Source of the DNA: Ehretia macrophylla
Taxonomy: Eukaryota; Streptophyta; Magnoliopsida; Boraginales; Ehretiaceae
Direction of reading: 5' to 3'
DNA: 64,000 bases
Assembly (NCBI GenBank): GCA_037974665.1
Contig: CM075769.1
Coordinates: 82,093,190 to 82,157,189 of the forward strand
This document shows, piece by piece, positions 24,119 to 36,293 of this stretch. The notes under the pieces were generated by a model. It was not told where the DNA came from. It made no database searches and saw only the letters and a list, made by a program, of their open reading frames with translations. Both the position numbers and the translations under genes were made by a program. The stretch's first letter is position 1; each line of letters opens with the position of its first letter.

Positions 24119-24676
24119 GTCATGGTGGGGGTAGAATTCCTTTTTGTGTTAACGGTTCAAAGACCCAGCCTAGAGAGATGGCCCATTCAGAAGGCCCAAT
24201 GGGCTTAACAACCACCCATCCGCTTCAACAACGTAGCATCCTCACAAGACGTGATATCGACGCGTTGTAGGGCCCTCTAATGTCCCGCGAGTAAGGTTGT
24301 CGTCCTTTTAACAGCTCACGACGTACGATCTGGGAAGGAAAAACAGAGCTTAATAAGAAAAGTGGACCGAAACTGATGAAAGCATTCGATTTTAGGCTCC
24401 AAAAAGGGCATAGCGAGCAAGTTAGCTGCCCCCGTCGTAGAGCTCTCAGAGAGCTTTCCAACGGTATGCTGTGCGCCGCGTAACTCCTTACGGATCAAAA
24501 GTTCTGGGCACCGGAGCGACAAAGACTTGGTCACAAGCCCTACGCCCTCGGTTTGCGAGCCCAACCTCCTCGTGAAGCGAAGTTGTCTTGCCAAATGTGC
24601 CGTGGGATTCAATAATCGAAATGTGGTGGATAAAGTATCTTGGCAACCCTAACCGGAGGAAAAAATATTGAAAAGA

Positions 24677-24795
24677 GGGGTGCAACACGAGGACTTCCCA
24701 GGGGGTCACCCATCCTAGTACTACTCTCGCCCAAGCACGCTTAACTTCGGAGTTCTGATGGGATCCAGTGCATTAGTGCTGGTATGATCGCACCC
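24677..24795 (-). rRNA. 5S rRNA: 5S rRNA gene, copy 37
   Basis: Single change C29U, at a CpG. All control boxes match the consensus, and the T-type promoter flank is canonical. One of the best candidates in the window for an active gene. Confidence 0.98.
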
Positions 24796-24823
24796 GTCAT
24801 GTTGGGGGTAGAATTCCTTTTTG
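24796..24823 (-). promoter_or_regulatory. 5' flank of copy 37, exemplar T-type promoter region
   Basis: Plant 5S genes are known to use a TATA-like element near -28, a GC near -12 and a C at -1. Here the minus strand has C at -1 and a C run at -9 to -13, but AAAAA at -27 to -23 in place of a TATA-like motif. The T and G types share this A run. Functional assignment is inference. Confidence 0.55.
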
Positions 24824-25352
24824 TGTTAAAGGTTCACAGTCCCAACCTAGAGAGATGTCCCATTCAGACGGCCCAATGGGCTTAACAACAACCCATCTGC
24901 TTCAACAATGCAGCATCCTCGCAAGACATGATATCGACGCGTTGTAGGGCTCTCTAATGCCCCGCGAGCAAGGTTGTCATCCTTTTAACAGCTCGCGACG
25001 TACGATCTGGGATGGAAAGACAGAGCTTAATAAGAAAAGTGGCCCAAAACTGATGAAAACGTTCGAATTTGTGCTCCAATAAGGGCACAGCGAGCAAGCT
25101 TGTTGCGCCCGTCGTAGAGCTCTCGTAGATCTTTCCTACGGTATGCTGTGCGCCGCGTAACTCCTTAGGGATCAAAACTTATGGGCAGCAGAGCGACAGA
25201 GACTTGGTCACAAGCCCTACGCCCTCGGTTTGCGGGCCCAGCCTCCACATGAAGCGAAGTTTTCTTGCCCGAGGTGCTGTGGGGTTCGGTAATAGAAATG
25301 TGGTGGATAAAGTATCTTGGCAATCATAACCGGAGGAAAAAAATGGAAAAGG

Positions 25353-25471
25353 GGGTTGCAACATGAGGACTTCCCAGGGGGTCACCCATCCTAGTCCTAC
25401 TCTCCCCCAAGCACGCTTAACTTCGGAGTTCTGATGGGATCCGGTGCATTAGTGCTGGTATGATAGCACCC
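25353..25471 (-). rRNA. 5S rRNA: 5S rRNA gene, copy 38
   Basis: C116A, G108A, U76G, C67G (IE), G7U. C116A breaks helix I opposite G3. T-type flank. Confidence 0.97.
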
Positions 25472-26026
25472 GTCATGTTGGGGGTAGAATTCCTTTTTGT
25501 GTTAAAGGTTCAAAGTCCCAGCCTAGAGAGATGGCCCATTCAGAAGGCTCAATGGGCTTATCAACAACCCATCCGCTTCAACAATTCAGCATCCTCGCAA
25601 GACGTGATATCGACGCATTGTAGCGCCCTATAATGTCCCGCTAGTAAGGTTGTCGTCCTTTTAATGGCTCACGACGTACGATCCGGGACGGAAAAACAGA
25701 GTTTAGTAAGAAAAGTGGCCTGAAACTGATGAAAATGTTCGATTTTGGGCTCCAAAAAGGGCACAGTGTACAAGCTTGCTGCCCCCGTCATAGAGCTCTC
25801 GGAGGGCTTTCAACGGTATGCTATGCAACGCGTAACTCCTTACGGATTAAAAGTTATGGGCACCGGAGTGACGGAGACCTAGTCACAAACCCTACGCCCG
25901 CAGTTTGCAGGCCCATCCTCCACGTGAAGCGAAGTTGTCTTGCCCAAGGTGCCTTGGGATTCGATAATAGAAATGTGGTGGATAAAGTATCTTGGAAACC
26001 TTAATCGGAGGAAAAAATTGAAAACG

Positions 26027-26145
26027 GGGGTGCAACACGAGGACTTCCCAGGGGGTCACCCATCCTAGTACTACTCTCGCCCAAGCACGCTTAACTTCGA
26101 AGTTCTGATGGGATCCGGAGCATTAGTGCTGGTATGATCGAACCC
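26027..26145 (-). rRNA. 5S rRNA: 5S rRNA gene, copy 39
   Basis: C46U, A27U, G5U. Control boxes intact; G5U breaks a helix I pair. T-type flank. Confidence 0.97.
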
Positions 26146-26703
26146 GTCAAGTTTGGGGTAGAATTCTTTTTGGTGTTAAAGGTTCACAGTCCCAGCCTAG
26201 AGAGATGGCCCATTCAGAAGGCGCAATGGGCTTAACAACAACCCTTCCGCTTCAACAACGCAGCATCCTCGCAAGAGGTGATATCGATGCATTGTAGGGC
26301 CCTCTAATGTGCCACGAGTAAGGTTGTCGTCCTTTTAACAGCTCACGACGTACCATCCGGGATAGAAAAACAGAGCTTAATAAGAAAAGTGGCCTGAAAC
26401 TGATGAAAACGTTCGATTTTGGACTCCAAAAAGGGCATAGCGAGCAAGTTAGCTGCCCCCGTCGTAGAGCTCTCCGAGAGCTTTCCAACGGTATGCTGTG
26501 TGCCTCGTAACTCCTTACGGATCAAAAGTTATGGGCACCGGAGCGATAGAGAATTGGTCACAAGCCCTACGCCCTCGGTTTGCGGACCCTGCCTCCATGT
26601 GAAGCGAAGTTGTCTTGCCCAAGGTGCGGTGGGATTCGATAATAGAAATTTGGTGGATAAAGTATCTTGGCACCCCTAACCGGAGGAAAATAAATAGAAA
26701 AGG

Positions 26704-26822
26704 GGGGTGCAACATGAGGACTTCCCAGGCGGTCACCCATCCTAGTACTACTCTCGCCCAAGCACGCTTAACTTCGGAGTTCTGATGGGATCCGATGCAT
26801 TAGCGCTGGCATGATCGCACCC
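26704..26822 (-). rRNA. 5S rRNA: 5S rRNA gene, copy 40
   Basis: G108A, C93G (C box), C28U, A19G, A13G. T-type flank. Confidence 0.97.
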
Positions 26823-27380
26823 GTCATGTTGGGGGTAGAATTCCTTTTTGTGTTAAAGGTTCACAGTCCCAGCCTAGAGAGATGGCCCATTAAACAGGCC
26901 CAATGGGCTTAACAACAACCTATCTGCTTTAACAACGCAGCATCCTAGCAAGACGTGATATCGATGCATTGTAGCGCCCTATAATGTCCCGCTAGTAAGG
27001 TTGTCGTCCTTTTAACGGCTCACGACGTACGATCCGGGATGGAAAAACAAAGCTTAGTAAGAAAAGTGGCATGAAACTGATGAAAATGTTCGATTTTGGG
27101 CTCCAAAAAGGTCATAGCGTACAAGCTTGCTGCCCCCGTCTTAGAGCTCTCGGAGTGCCTTTCAACGGTATGCTGTGCACCGCGTAACTCCTTACGGATC
27201 AAATGTTATAGGCATCGGAGCGACGGAGACCTAGTCACAAGCCCCACACCCTCGGTTTACGGGCCAAGCCTCTAGGTGAAGCGAAGTTGTCTTGCCTAAT
27301 GTGCCGCGGGATTCGATAATAGAAATGTGGTGTATAAAGTATCTTGGCAACCCTAACCGGAGGAAAAAAAATAGAAAATG

Positions 27381-27498
27381 GGGGTGCAAGATGAGGACTT
27401 CCCAGGGGGTCACCCATCCTAGTACTACTCTCGCCCAAGCACGCTTAACTTCGGAGTTCTGATGGGATCCGGGCATTAGTGCTGGTATAATCGCCCCC
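27381..27498 (-). rRNA. 5S rRNA: 5S rRNA gene, copy 41 (1-nt deletion)
   Basis: 118 nt, A27 missing. Also G110C, G108A, C10U, U4G. Control boxes intact. G-type flank. Confidence 0.95.
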
Positions 27499-28054
27499 GT
27501 CATGGTGGGGGTAGAATTCCTTTTTGTGTTAACGGTTCACAGTCGCAGACTAGACAAATGGCCTATTCAGAAGGCCCAAAGGGCTTAACAACAACCCATC
27601 CGCTTCAACAACGCTGCATCCTCAAAGACGTGATATCGACGTGTTGTAGTGCCCTCTAATTTCCCGTGAGTAAGGTTGTCGTCCTTTTAACAGCTCACGA
27701 CGTACGATATGGGACGAAAAAACAGAGCTTAATAAGAAAAGTGGCCCGAAACTGATGAAAACGTTCAATTTTGGGCTCCAAAAAGTGCACATGGAGATAG
27801 CTAGCTGCGCACATCGTAGAGCTCTTGGAGAGCTTTCCAACGGTATGTTGTGCGCTGCGTAACTCCTTGCTGATCAAATGTTATGGGCACCGGAGTGACG
27901 GAGACCTGGTCACAAGCCCTACGCCCTTGGTTTGCAGGCCCAGCCTCCACGTGAAGCGAAGTTGTCTTGCCCAAGGTGCCGTGGGATTCGATAAGAAAAA
28001 TGTGGTGGATAAAGTATCTTGGCAACTCTAACCGGAGGAAAAAAATGGAAAAGG

Positions 28055-28173
28055 GCGGTGCAACATGAGGACTTACCAGGGGGTCACCCATCCTAGTACT
28101 ACACTCGCCCAAGCTCGCTTAACTTTGGAGTTCTGATGGGATCCGGTGCATTAGTGCTGTTATGATCGCACCC
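28055..28173 (-). rRNA. 5S rRNA: 5S rRNA gene, copy 42
   Basis: C118G, G108A, G99U, A71U (IE), U59A (A box), G48A, C14A. A71U+U59A are shared with copies 32 and 72. T-type flank. Confidence 0.96.
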
Positions 28174-28731
28174 GTCATGTTGGGGGTAGAATTCCTTTTT
28201 GTGTTAAAGGTTCACAGTCCCAGCCTAGAGAGATGGCCCATTCAGAAGGCCCAATGGGCTTAACAACAACCCATCATCTTCAACAACATAGCATCCTCGC
28301 AAGACGTGATATCGACACATTGTACGGCCCTCTAATGTCCCGCGAGTAAGGTTGTCGTCCTTTTAACATCTCACGACGTACGATCTGGGACTAAAAAACA
28401 GAGCTTAATAAGTAAAGCGGCCCGAAACTGATGAAAACGTTCGATTTTGGGCACCAAAAAGGGCAAAGCGTGCAAGTTTGATGCGCCCGTCGTAGAGCTC
28501 TTGGAGAGCTTTCCAACGGTATACTGTGCGCCGCGTAACTCCTTACGGATCAAAAGTTGGGGTCACCGGAGCGACAGAGACTTGGTCACAAGCCCTACGA
28601 CCTCGGTTTGCGGTCCCATCCTCCACGTGAAGCGAAGTTGTCTTGCCCAAGGTACCGTGGGATTCGATAATAGAAATGTGGTGGATAGAGTATCTTGGAA
28701 ACCCTAACCGGAGGAAAAAAAATTGAAAAGG

Positions 28732-28851
28732 GGGGTGCAACACGAGGACCTCCCAGGGGGTCACCCATCCTAGGACTACTCCCGCCCCAGCACCCTTAAC
28801 TTCGGAGGTCTGATGGGATCCCGGAGCATTAGTGCTGGTATGTTTGCACCA
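28732..28851 (-). rRNA. 5S rRNA: 5S rRNA gene, copy 43 (1-nt insertion)
   Basis: 120 nt: one extra G at G30-31, the only insertion among the full copies. Also A101G, A77C, A69G (IE), U63G and C57G (A box), A43C, A27U, U9A, G7A, G1U. Likely a pseudogene. B-type flank. Confidence 0.93.
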
Positions 28852-29409
28852 GTCATGTTGAGGGCACAATTCCTTTATGTGTTAACGGTTCACAGTCCCA
28901 TCCTAGAGAGATGGCCCATTCAGAAGGCCCAATGGGCTTAACGACAACCCAGCAGCTTCAACAACGCAGCATCCTAGTAAGATGTGATATCGATGCGTTG
29001 TAGGGCCCTCTAATGTCCGGCGAGTAAGGTTGTTGTCCTTTTAAGAGCTCATGACGTACGATCCGAGGCGGAAAAACAAAGCCTAATAAGAAAAGTGGCC
29101 CGAAAATGATGAAAACTTTCGATTCTGGGCTCCAAAAAGGGCACAGCGAGCAAGCTAGCTTCCCGCGTCGTAGAGCTCTCGGAGAGCTTTGCAACGGTAT
29201 GCTGTGCGCCGCGTAACTCCTTACGGATCAAAAGTTAATGGCACCAGAGCGACAGAGACTTGGTCACAAGACCTACGCCCTCGGTTTGCGGGCCCAGCCT
29301 CCACGTGAAGCGAAGTTGTCTTGCCCAAGGTGCCGTGGGATTCGATAATAGAAATGTGGCGAATAAAGTATCTTGGCAACCCTAACCGGAGGAAAAAAAT
29401 TTGAAAAGG

Positions 29410-29528
29410 GGGGTACAACACGAGGACTTCCTAGTGGGTCACCCATCATAGTACTACTCTCGCCCAAGCACGTTTAACTTCGCAGTTCTGATGAGATTCG
29501 GTGCATTAGTACTGGTATGATCGCACCC
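29410..29528 (-). rRNA. 5S rRNA: 5S rRNA gene, copy 44
   Basis: C114U, G97A, C94A and G81U (C box), G56A (A box), C46G, C35U, G31A, C18U. T-type flank. Confidence 0.96.
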
Positions 29529-30085
29529 GTCATGTTGGGTGTAGAATTCCTTTTTGTGTTAAAGGTTCACAGTCCGAGCCTAGAGAGATGGCCCATTCAG
29601 AAGGACCAATGGGCTTAACAACAACCCATCCGCTGCAAAAAAGCAGCATCCTCGCAAGACGTGACATCGACGCAGTGTAGGGCCCTGTAATGTCCCGCAA
29701 GGAAGGTTGTAGTCCTTTTAACAGCTCACGACGTACGATCTGGGACGGAAAAATGTTGCTTAATAAGAAAAGTGGCCTGAAATTGATGAAAACGTCCGAT
29801 TTTGGGCACCAAAAAGAGTACAGCGAGCAAGCTTGCTGCGCCCGTCGTAGATCTCTCGGAGAGCTTTCCAACGGTATGCTATGCGGCACGTAACTCCTTA
29901 CGGATCAAAAGTTATAAGCACCATAGTGACAGATACCAGGTCACAAGCCCATGCCCTCGGTTTGCGGGCCCAAGCTCTACATGAAGTAAAGTTGTCTTGC
30001 CCAAGGTGCTGTGGGATTCGGTAATAGAAATGTGATGGATGAAGTATCTTGGCAACCCTAACCCGAGGAAAAAAATTTGAAAAGG

Positions 30086-30204
30086 GAGGTGCAACACGAG
30101 GACTTCCCAGGGGGTCACCCATCCTAGTACTACTCTTGCTGAAGCACACTTAACTTCGGAGTTCTAATGGGATCCGGTGCATTAGTGCTGGTATGATTTC
30201 ACCC
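30086..30204 (-). rRNA. 5S rRNA: 5S rRNA gene, copy 45
   Basis: C118U, G68A (IE), G65A, G64C and C57U (A box), C39U, G7A, C6A. Shares C118U, G64C, C57U, C39U, G7A and C6A with copy 50; copy 55 shares all but C6A. T-type flank. Confidence 0.96.
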
Positions 30205-30762
30205 GTCATGTTGGGGGTAGAATTCCTTTTTGTGTTAAAGGTTCACAGTCCCGGCCTAGAGAGGTGGCCCATTCAGAAGGCCCAATGGGCTTAACAACAA
30301 CTCAACCACTTTAACAACGCAGCATCCTCGCAAGACATGATAGCAACGCATTGTAGGGCCCTCTAATGTCCCGCGAGTAAGGTTGTCGTCCTTTTAACAG
30401 GTCACGACGTACGATCCGGGACGGAAAAACAGAGTTTAATAAGAAAATTGGCCCGAAACTGAAGAAAACGTTCGATTTTGGGCTCCAAAAAGGCCAAAGC
30501 AAGCAAGCTTGCAGTCCCCGTCGTAGTGCTCTAGGAGTGCTTTCCAACGGTATGTTGTGCACCGCATAACTCCGTACTGATCAAAAGTTATGGGCACCAG
30601 AGCGACGGAGACCTGGTCATAAGCCCTACGCCCTCGATTTGCGAGCCCAGCCTCCACGTGAAGCGAAGTTGTCTTGCCCATGGTACCGTGGGATTCGATA
30701 ATAGAAATGTGGTCGATAAAGTATCCTGGCCACCCTAATCGGAGGAAAAAAAATTGAAAAGG

Positions 30763-30881
30763 GGAGTGCAACACGAGGACTTCGCAGGGGGTCACCCATC
30801 TTACTACTACTCTCGTCCAAGCACGCTTAACTTCGGAGTTCTGATGGGATCCGGTGTATTAGTGCTAATATGATCGCACCC
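30763..30881 (-). rRNA. 5S rRNA: 5S rRNA gene, copy 46
   Basis: C117U, G98C, G81A (C box), C78G, G66A, G25A, C15U, C14U. Six changes shared with copy 51. B-type flank in a variant form (TTGCGGGCACAATTCC). Confidence 0.96.
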
Positions 30882-31437
30882 GTCATGTTGCGGGCACAAT
30901 TCCTTTATGTTTTTACGGTTCACAGTCCCAGCCTAGAGAGATGGCGCATTCAAAAGGCCCAATGGGCTTAACGATAACGCATCCGCTTGACCAACGAAGC
31001 ATACTCGCAAGACGTGATATCGACGCATTGTACGGCCCTCTAATGTCCGGCGAGTCAGGTTGTCGTCCTTTTAACAGCTCACGTCGTATAATCCGGGACG
31101 AAAAAGAGAGAAAAAGACGAAAAGTGGACTGAAACTGATGAAAACGTTTGATTTTGGGCACCAAAATGGGCATAGCGAGGAAGTTAGCTGCCCCCATTGT
31201 AGTGCTCTCAGAGTGCTTTGAACGGTATGCTGTGCGCCGGGTAACTCCTTACGGATCAAAAGTTATGGGCACCGGAGCGACGGAGACGTGGTCACAAGAC
31301 CTACGCCCTCGGTTTGCGGGCCCAGCCTCCACATGAAGCGAAGTTGTCTTGCCCAAGGTGCCGTGGGATTAGATAATAGAAATGTGGTGGATAAATTATC
31401 TTGGCAACCCTAACCGGAGGAAAAAAAATTGAAAAGG

Positions 31438-31556
31438 GGAGTGCAACACGAGAACTTCCCAGGGGGTTACCCATCCTAGTACTACTCTCGCCCAAGCACG
31501 CTTAACTTCTTAGTTATGATGGGATCCGGTGCATTAGTGCTGGTATGATCGCACCC
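31438..31556 (-). rRNA. 5S rRNA: 5S rRNA gene, copy 47
   Basis: C117U, C104U, G89A (C box), C47A, C46A, G41U. C47A+C46A disrupt helix III. C104U+G89A shared with copy 52. T-type flank. Confidence 0.97.
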
Positions 31557-32114
31557 GTCATGTTGGCGGTAGAACTCCTTTTTTTGTTAACGGTTCACTG
31601 TCCCAGCCTAGAGAGCTGGCCCATTCAGAAGGCCCAATGGGCTTGACAACAACCCATCCGCTTCAACAACGCAGCATCCTTGCAAGACGTGATATCGATG
31701 CATTGTAGGGCCCTCTAATGTCCCGCGAGTGAGGTTGTCGTCCTTTTAACAGCTCACGACGTACGATCCGGGACGAAAAAACAGAGCTTAATAAGAAAAG
31801 TGGCCCGAAACTTATGAAAACGTTCGATTTTGGGCTCCAAAAAGGGCACAGCGAACAAGTTAGCTACCCCCATCGTAGAGCTCTCAGAGAGCTTTCCAAC
31901 GGTATGCTGTGCGCCGCGTAGCTCGTTAAGGATCAAAAGTTATGGGCACCGGAGCGACATAGAGTTGGTCACAAGCCCTACGCCCTTGGTTTGCGGGCCC
32001 AGCCTCCACGTGAAGCGATGTTGTCTTGCCCAAGGTGCCGTGGGATTCGATAATAGAAATGTGGTGGATAAAGTTTCTTGGCAACCCTAACCGGAGAAAA
32101 AAAAATTGAAAAGG

Positions 32115-32233
32115 GGGGTGCAACACGAGGACTTCCCAAGGGGTCACCCATCCTAGTACTACCCTCGCCCAAGCACGCTAAACTTCGGAGTTCTGATGGG
32201 ATCCGGTGCATTAGTGCTTGTATGATCGCACCC
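32115..32233 (-). rRNA. 5S rRNA: 5S rRNA gene, copy 48
   Basis: C95U (C box), A71G (IE), A54U (A box), C15A. T-type flank (GTTTGGGGTAG). Confidence 0.97.
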
Positions 32234-32790
32234 GTCATGTTTGGGGTAGAATTCCTTTTTGTGTTAACGGTTCACAGTCCCGGCCTAGAGAGATGGCCCA
32301 TTCAGAAGGCCCAATGGGCTTAACAACAACCCATCCGCTTCAACAACACAGCATCCTTGCAAGACGTGATATCGACGCATTGTAGGGCCCTCTAATGTCC
32401 CACGAGTAAGTCTGTCGTCCTTTTAACAGCTCACGACGTACGATCCGTGACGGAAAAATAGAGCTTAATAAGTAAAGTGGCCCGAAACTGATGATAACGT
32501 TCGATTTTGGGCTCCAAAAATGGCAAAGCCAGCAAGTTTGAAACCCTAGTTGTAGAGCTCTCGGAGAGCTTTCGAACGGTATGCTGTGCGCCGCGTAACT
32601 CCTTACGGATCAAAAGTTATGGGCACCGGAGCGACGGAGACCTGGTCACATGCCTTACGCCCTCGGTTTGCGGGCCCAGCCTCAACGTGAAGCGAAGTTG
32701 TCTTGCCCAAGGTGCCGTGGGATTCGATAATAGAAATGTGTTGGATAAAGTATCTTGGCTACACTAACTGGATGAAAAAAATGGAAAAGG

Positions 32791-32909
32791 GGGGTGCAAC
32801 ATAAGGACTTCCCAAGGGGTCACCCATCCTTGTACTACTCTTGCCCAAGCACGCTTAACTTCGGAGTTCTGATGGGATCTGGTGCATTAGTGCTGGTATG
32901 ATCGCACCC
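32791..32909 (-). rRNA. 5S rRNA: 5S rRNA gene, copy 49
   Basis: G108A, C107U, C95U (C box), U79A, G68A (IE), G30A. Both strands of the 107-108 CpG have changed. G108A, C95U, U79A and G68A shared with copy 54. B-type flank. Confidence 0.97.
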
Positions 32910-32937
32910 GTCATGTTGAGGGCACAATTCCTTTATG
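32910..32937 (-). promoter_or_regulatory. 5' flank of copy 49, exemplar B-type promoter region
   Basis: On the minus strand this flank reads CATAAAGG at -28 to -21, GCCC at -14 to -11 and C at -1. This is closer than the T and G types to the plant 5S pattern (TATA-like near -28, GC near -12, C at -1). The comparison rests on family knowledge; activity is not shown. Confidence 0.55.
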
Positions 32938-33467
32938 TGTTAACGGTTCACAGTCCCAGCCTAGAGAGATAGCCGATTCAGAAGGCACAATGGTCTTAAC
33001 AACAACCCATCTACTTCAACAACGCAGCATCCTCGCAAGACGTGATATCGACGCATTGTAACGCCCTCTAATGTCCCGCGAGCAAGGTTGTCATCCTTTT
33101 AACAGCTCATGACGTACGATCCGGGATGAAAAAACAGAGAAAAATAAGAAAAGAGGCCCAAAACTGATGAAAATGTTCGATTTTGGGCTCCAAAAATGGC
33201 ACAGTGAGCAAGCTGGCTGCCCCCGTCGTAGAGCTCTTGGAGAGCTTTCCAGCGCTATGCTGTGCACCACGTAACTCCTTACGCATCAAAACTTATGGGC
33301 ACTGGAGCAACGGAGACCTAGTCACAAGCCCTACGCCCTCGGTTTGCGGGCCCAGCCTCCACGTGAAGCGATGTTGTCTTGCCCAAGGTGCCGGGGAATT
33401 CGAGAATAGGAATGTGGTGGATAAAGGATCTTGGCAACCCAAACCGGAGGAAAAAAAGTTGAAAAAG

Positions 33468-33586
33468 GAGGTGCAACACGAGGACTTCCCAGAGGGTCAC
33501 CCATCCTAGTACTACTCTCGCCGAAGCACACTTAACTTCGGAGTTCTAATGGGATCCGGTGCATTAGTGCTGGTATGATTTCACCC
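33468..33586 (-). rRNA. 5S rRNA: 5S rRNA gene, copy 50
   Basis: C118U, C94U (C box), G64C and C57U (A box), C39U, G7A, C6A. Its right flank also matches that of copy 45, including GTCCCGGCC. T-type flank. Confidence 0.97.
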
Positions 33587-34144
33587 GTCATGTTGGGGGT
33601 AGAATTCCTTTTTGTGTTAAAGGTTCACAGTCCCGGCCTAGAGAGATGGCCCATTCAGAAGGCCCAATGGGCTTAACAACAACCCATCCGCTTCAACAAT
33701 GCAGCATCCTTGCAAGACATGGTATCGACGCATTGTAGCACCCTCTAATGTCCCACAAATAAGGTTGTCGTCCATTTAACAGCTCATGACGTACGATCCG
33801 TGACGGAAAAACAGAGCTCAATAAGAAAAGTGGCCCGAAACTGATGAAAACATTTGATTTTGAGCTCCAAAAAGGGCATAGCAAGCAAACTTGCTGCCCC
33901 CGTCGTAGAGCTCTTGGAGTGCTTTCCAACGGTATGTTGTGCACCGTATAACTCCTTACGGATCAAAAGTTATGGGCACCGGAGCGACGGAGACCTGGTC
34001 ACAAGCCCTACGCCCTAAGTTTGCGGGCGGAGCGTCCATGTGAAGCGAAGTGGTGTTGCCCAAGGTGCCATGGGATTCGATAATTGAAATGTGGTGGATA
34101 ATGTATCTTGGCAACCCTAACCGGAGGAAAAAAATTGGAAAATG

Positions 34145-34262
34145 GGGGTGCAACATGAGGACTTCCCTGGGGGTCACCCATCTTACTACTACTCTCGTCC
34201 AAGCACGCTTAACTTCGGAGTTCTGATGGGATCCGGTGTATTATGCTAATATGATCGCACCC
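34145..34262 (-). rRNA. 5S rRNA: 5S rRNA gene, copy 51 (1-nt deletion)
   Basis: 118 nt, C20 lost. Also G108A, U96A and G81A (C box), C78G, G66A, G25A, C15U, C14U. Unlike copy 46, its homologue, it has a G-type flank, so the flank was exchanged or the block boundary lies here. Confidence 0.95.
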
Positions 34263-34820
34263 GTCATGGTGGGGGTAGAATTCCTTTTTGTGTTAACGGT
34301 TCACTGTCCCAGCCTAGAGAGATGGCCCATTTAGAAGGCCCAATGGGCTTAACAACAACCAATCTGCTTCAACAACTCAGCATCCTCGCAAGACGTGATA
34401 TCGACGCATTGTAGGGCCCTCTAATGTCCCGTGAGTAAGGTTGTCGTCCTTTTAACAGCTCACGATGTACGATCCGGGACAGAAAAATAGAGCTTAATAA
34501 GAAAAGTGGCCCGAAACTAATGAAAACGTTTGATTTTGGGCACCAAAAAGGGCACAGCAAGCAAGCTTGCTGCCCCTATTGTAGAGCTCTCAGAGGGCTT
34601 TCCAACGGCATGCTGTGCGCCGCCTAACTCCTTACGGATCAAAAGTTATGGGCACCGGAGCGACGGAGACCTGGTCACAAGGCCTACGACCTCGGTTTGC
34701 GGGCCCAGCCTACACGTGAAGCGAAGTTGTCTTGCCCAAGGTGCAGTGGGATTCGATAATAGAAATGTGGTGGATAAAGTAGCTTGGAAACCCTAACCAG
34801 AGGAAAAAAAATTGAAAAGG

Positions 34821-34939
34821 GGGGTGCAACACGAGAACTTCCCAGGGGGTTACCCATCCTATTACTACTCTCGCCCAAGCACGGTTAACTTCGGAGTTCT
34901 GATGGGATCTGGTGCATTAGTGCTGGTATGATCGAACCC
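34821..34939 (-). rRNA. 5S rRNA: 5S rRNA gene, copy 52
   Basis: C104U, G89A (C box), C78A, G56C (A box), G30A, G5U. T-type flank. Confidence 0.97.
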
Positions 34940-35498
34940 GTCATGTTGTAGGTAGAATTCCTTTTTGTGTTAACGGTTCACCGTCCCAGCCTAGAGAGAT
35001 GGCCCATTCAGAAGGCCCAATGGGCTTAACAACAACCCATCCGCTTCAACAACGCAGCATCTTCGCGAGACGTGATATCGACGCATTGTAGGGCCCTCTA
35101 ATGTCCCGCGAGTAAAGTTGTGATCCTTTTAACAGCTCACGACGTACGATCCGAGTTGGAAAAACAGAGCTTAATAAGAAAAGTGGCCTGAAACTGATGA
35201 AAACGTTCGATTTTGGGCTCCAAAAAGGGCACAACGAACAAGTTAGCTGCCCCCATCATAGAGCTCTCAGAGGGCTTTCCGACGGTAGGCTGTGCGCCGC
35301 GTCACGCCTTACGCATCAAAAGTTATGGGCACCGGAGCGACATAGACTTGGTCACAAGCCTTACGCCCTCGGTGTGCAGGCCCAGCCTCCACGTGAAGTG
35401 ATGTTGTCTTGCCCAAGGTGCTATGAGATTCGATAACATAAATGTGGTGGTTAAAGTATCTTGGCAACCCTAACCGGAGCACCAAAAAAGTGAAAAGG

Positions 35499-35617
35499 GG
35501 GGTGCAACACGAGGACTTCGAAAGGGGTCAACCATACTAGTACTACTCTCGCCAAAGCACGCTTAACTTCGGAGTTCTGATGGGATCAGGTGCATTAGTG
35601 CTGGTATGATCACACCC
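35499..35617 (-). rRNA. 5S rRNA: 5S rRNA gene, copy 53
   Basis: G98C, G97U, C95U, G87U and G82U (C box), G64U (A box), G30U, C6U. The C box is badly altered; probably inactive. T-type flank. The terminator-side A run is broken by ACC on the plus strand. Confidence 0.95.
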
Positions 35618-36174
35618 GTCATGTTGGGGGTAGAATTCATTTTTGTGTTAAAGGTTCACAGTCCCAGCTTAGAGAGATGGCCCATTCAGAAGTCCCAATT
35701 GGCTTAATAACAACCCATCCGCTTCAACAACACAGCATCCTCACAAGACATGATATCGACGCATTGTAGGGCCCTCTAATGTCCCGCGAGTACGGTTGTC
35801 GTCCTTTTAACAACTCACGACGTACGATCCGTGACGAAAAAATAGAGCTTAATAAGTAAAGTGGCCCGAAACTGATGAAAACGTTCGATTGTGGGCTCCA
35901 AAAATGGTAAAGCGAGCAAGTTTGCCACCCTAGTCGTAGAGCTCTCGGAGAGCTTTCCAACGGTATGCTGTGCGCCGCGTAACTCCTTACGGATCAAAAG
36001 TTAGGGGCACCGGAGCGATGGAGACCTGGTCAGAAGCCCTACGCCCTCGGTTTGCTGGCCCAGCCTCCACGTGAAACGAAGTTGTCTTGCCCAAGGTGCC
36101 GTGGGATTCGATAATAGAAATGTGGTGGATAACGTATCTTGGCAACGCTAACGGGAGGAAAAAAATGGAAAATG

Positions 36175-36293
36175 GGGGTGCAACATGAGGACTTCCCAAG
36201 GGGTCACCCATCCTTGTACTACTCTTGCCCAACCACGCTTAACTTCGGATTTCTGATGGGGTCCGGTGCATTAGTTCTGGTATGATCGAACTC
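36175..36293 (-). rRNA. 5S rRNA: 5S rRNA gene, copy 54
   Basis: Ten changes: G108A, C95U (C box), U79A, G68A (IE), C61G (A box), C44A, U33C, C18A, G5U, G2A. T-type flank. Confidence 0.96.

Larger units (their letters stand above)
30086..33467 (-). repeat. Five-unit higher-order repeat, copy A
   Basis: Copies 45-49 with their spacers. Copies 50-54, 3382 bp later, share private variants one-to-one (45 with 50, 46 with 51, 47 with 52, 48 with 53, 49 with 54). The match is partial, so the duplication is not recent. Confidence 0.85.
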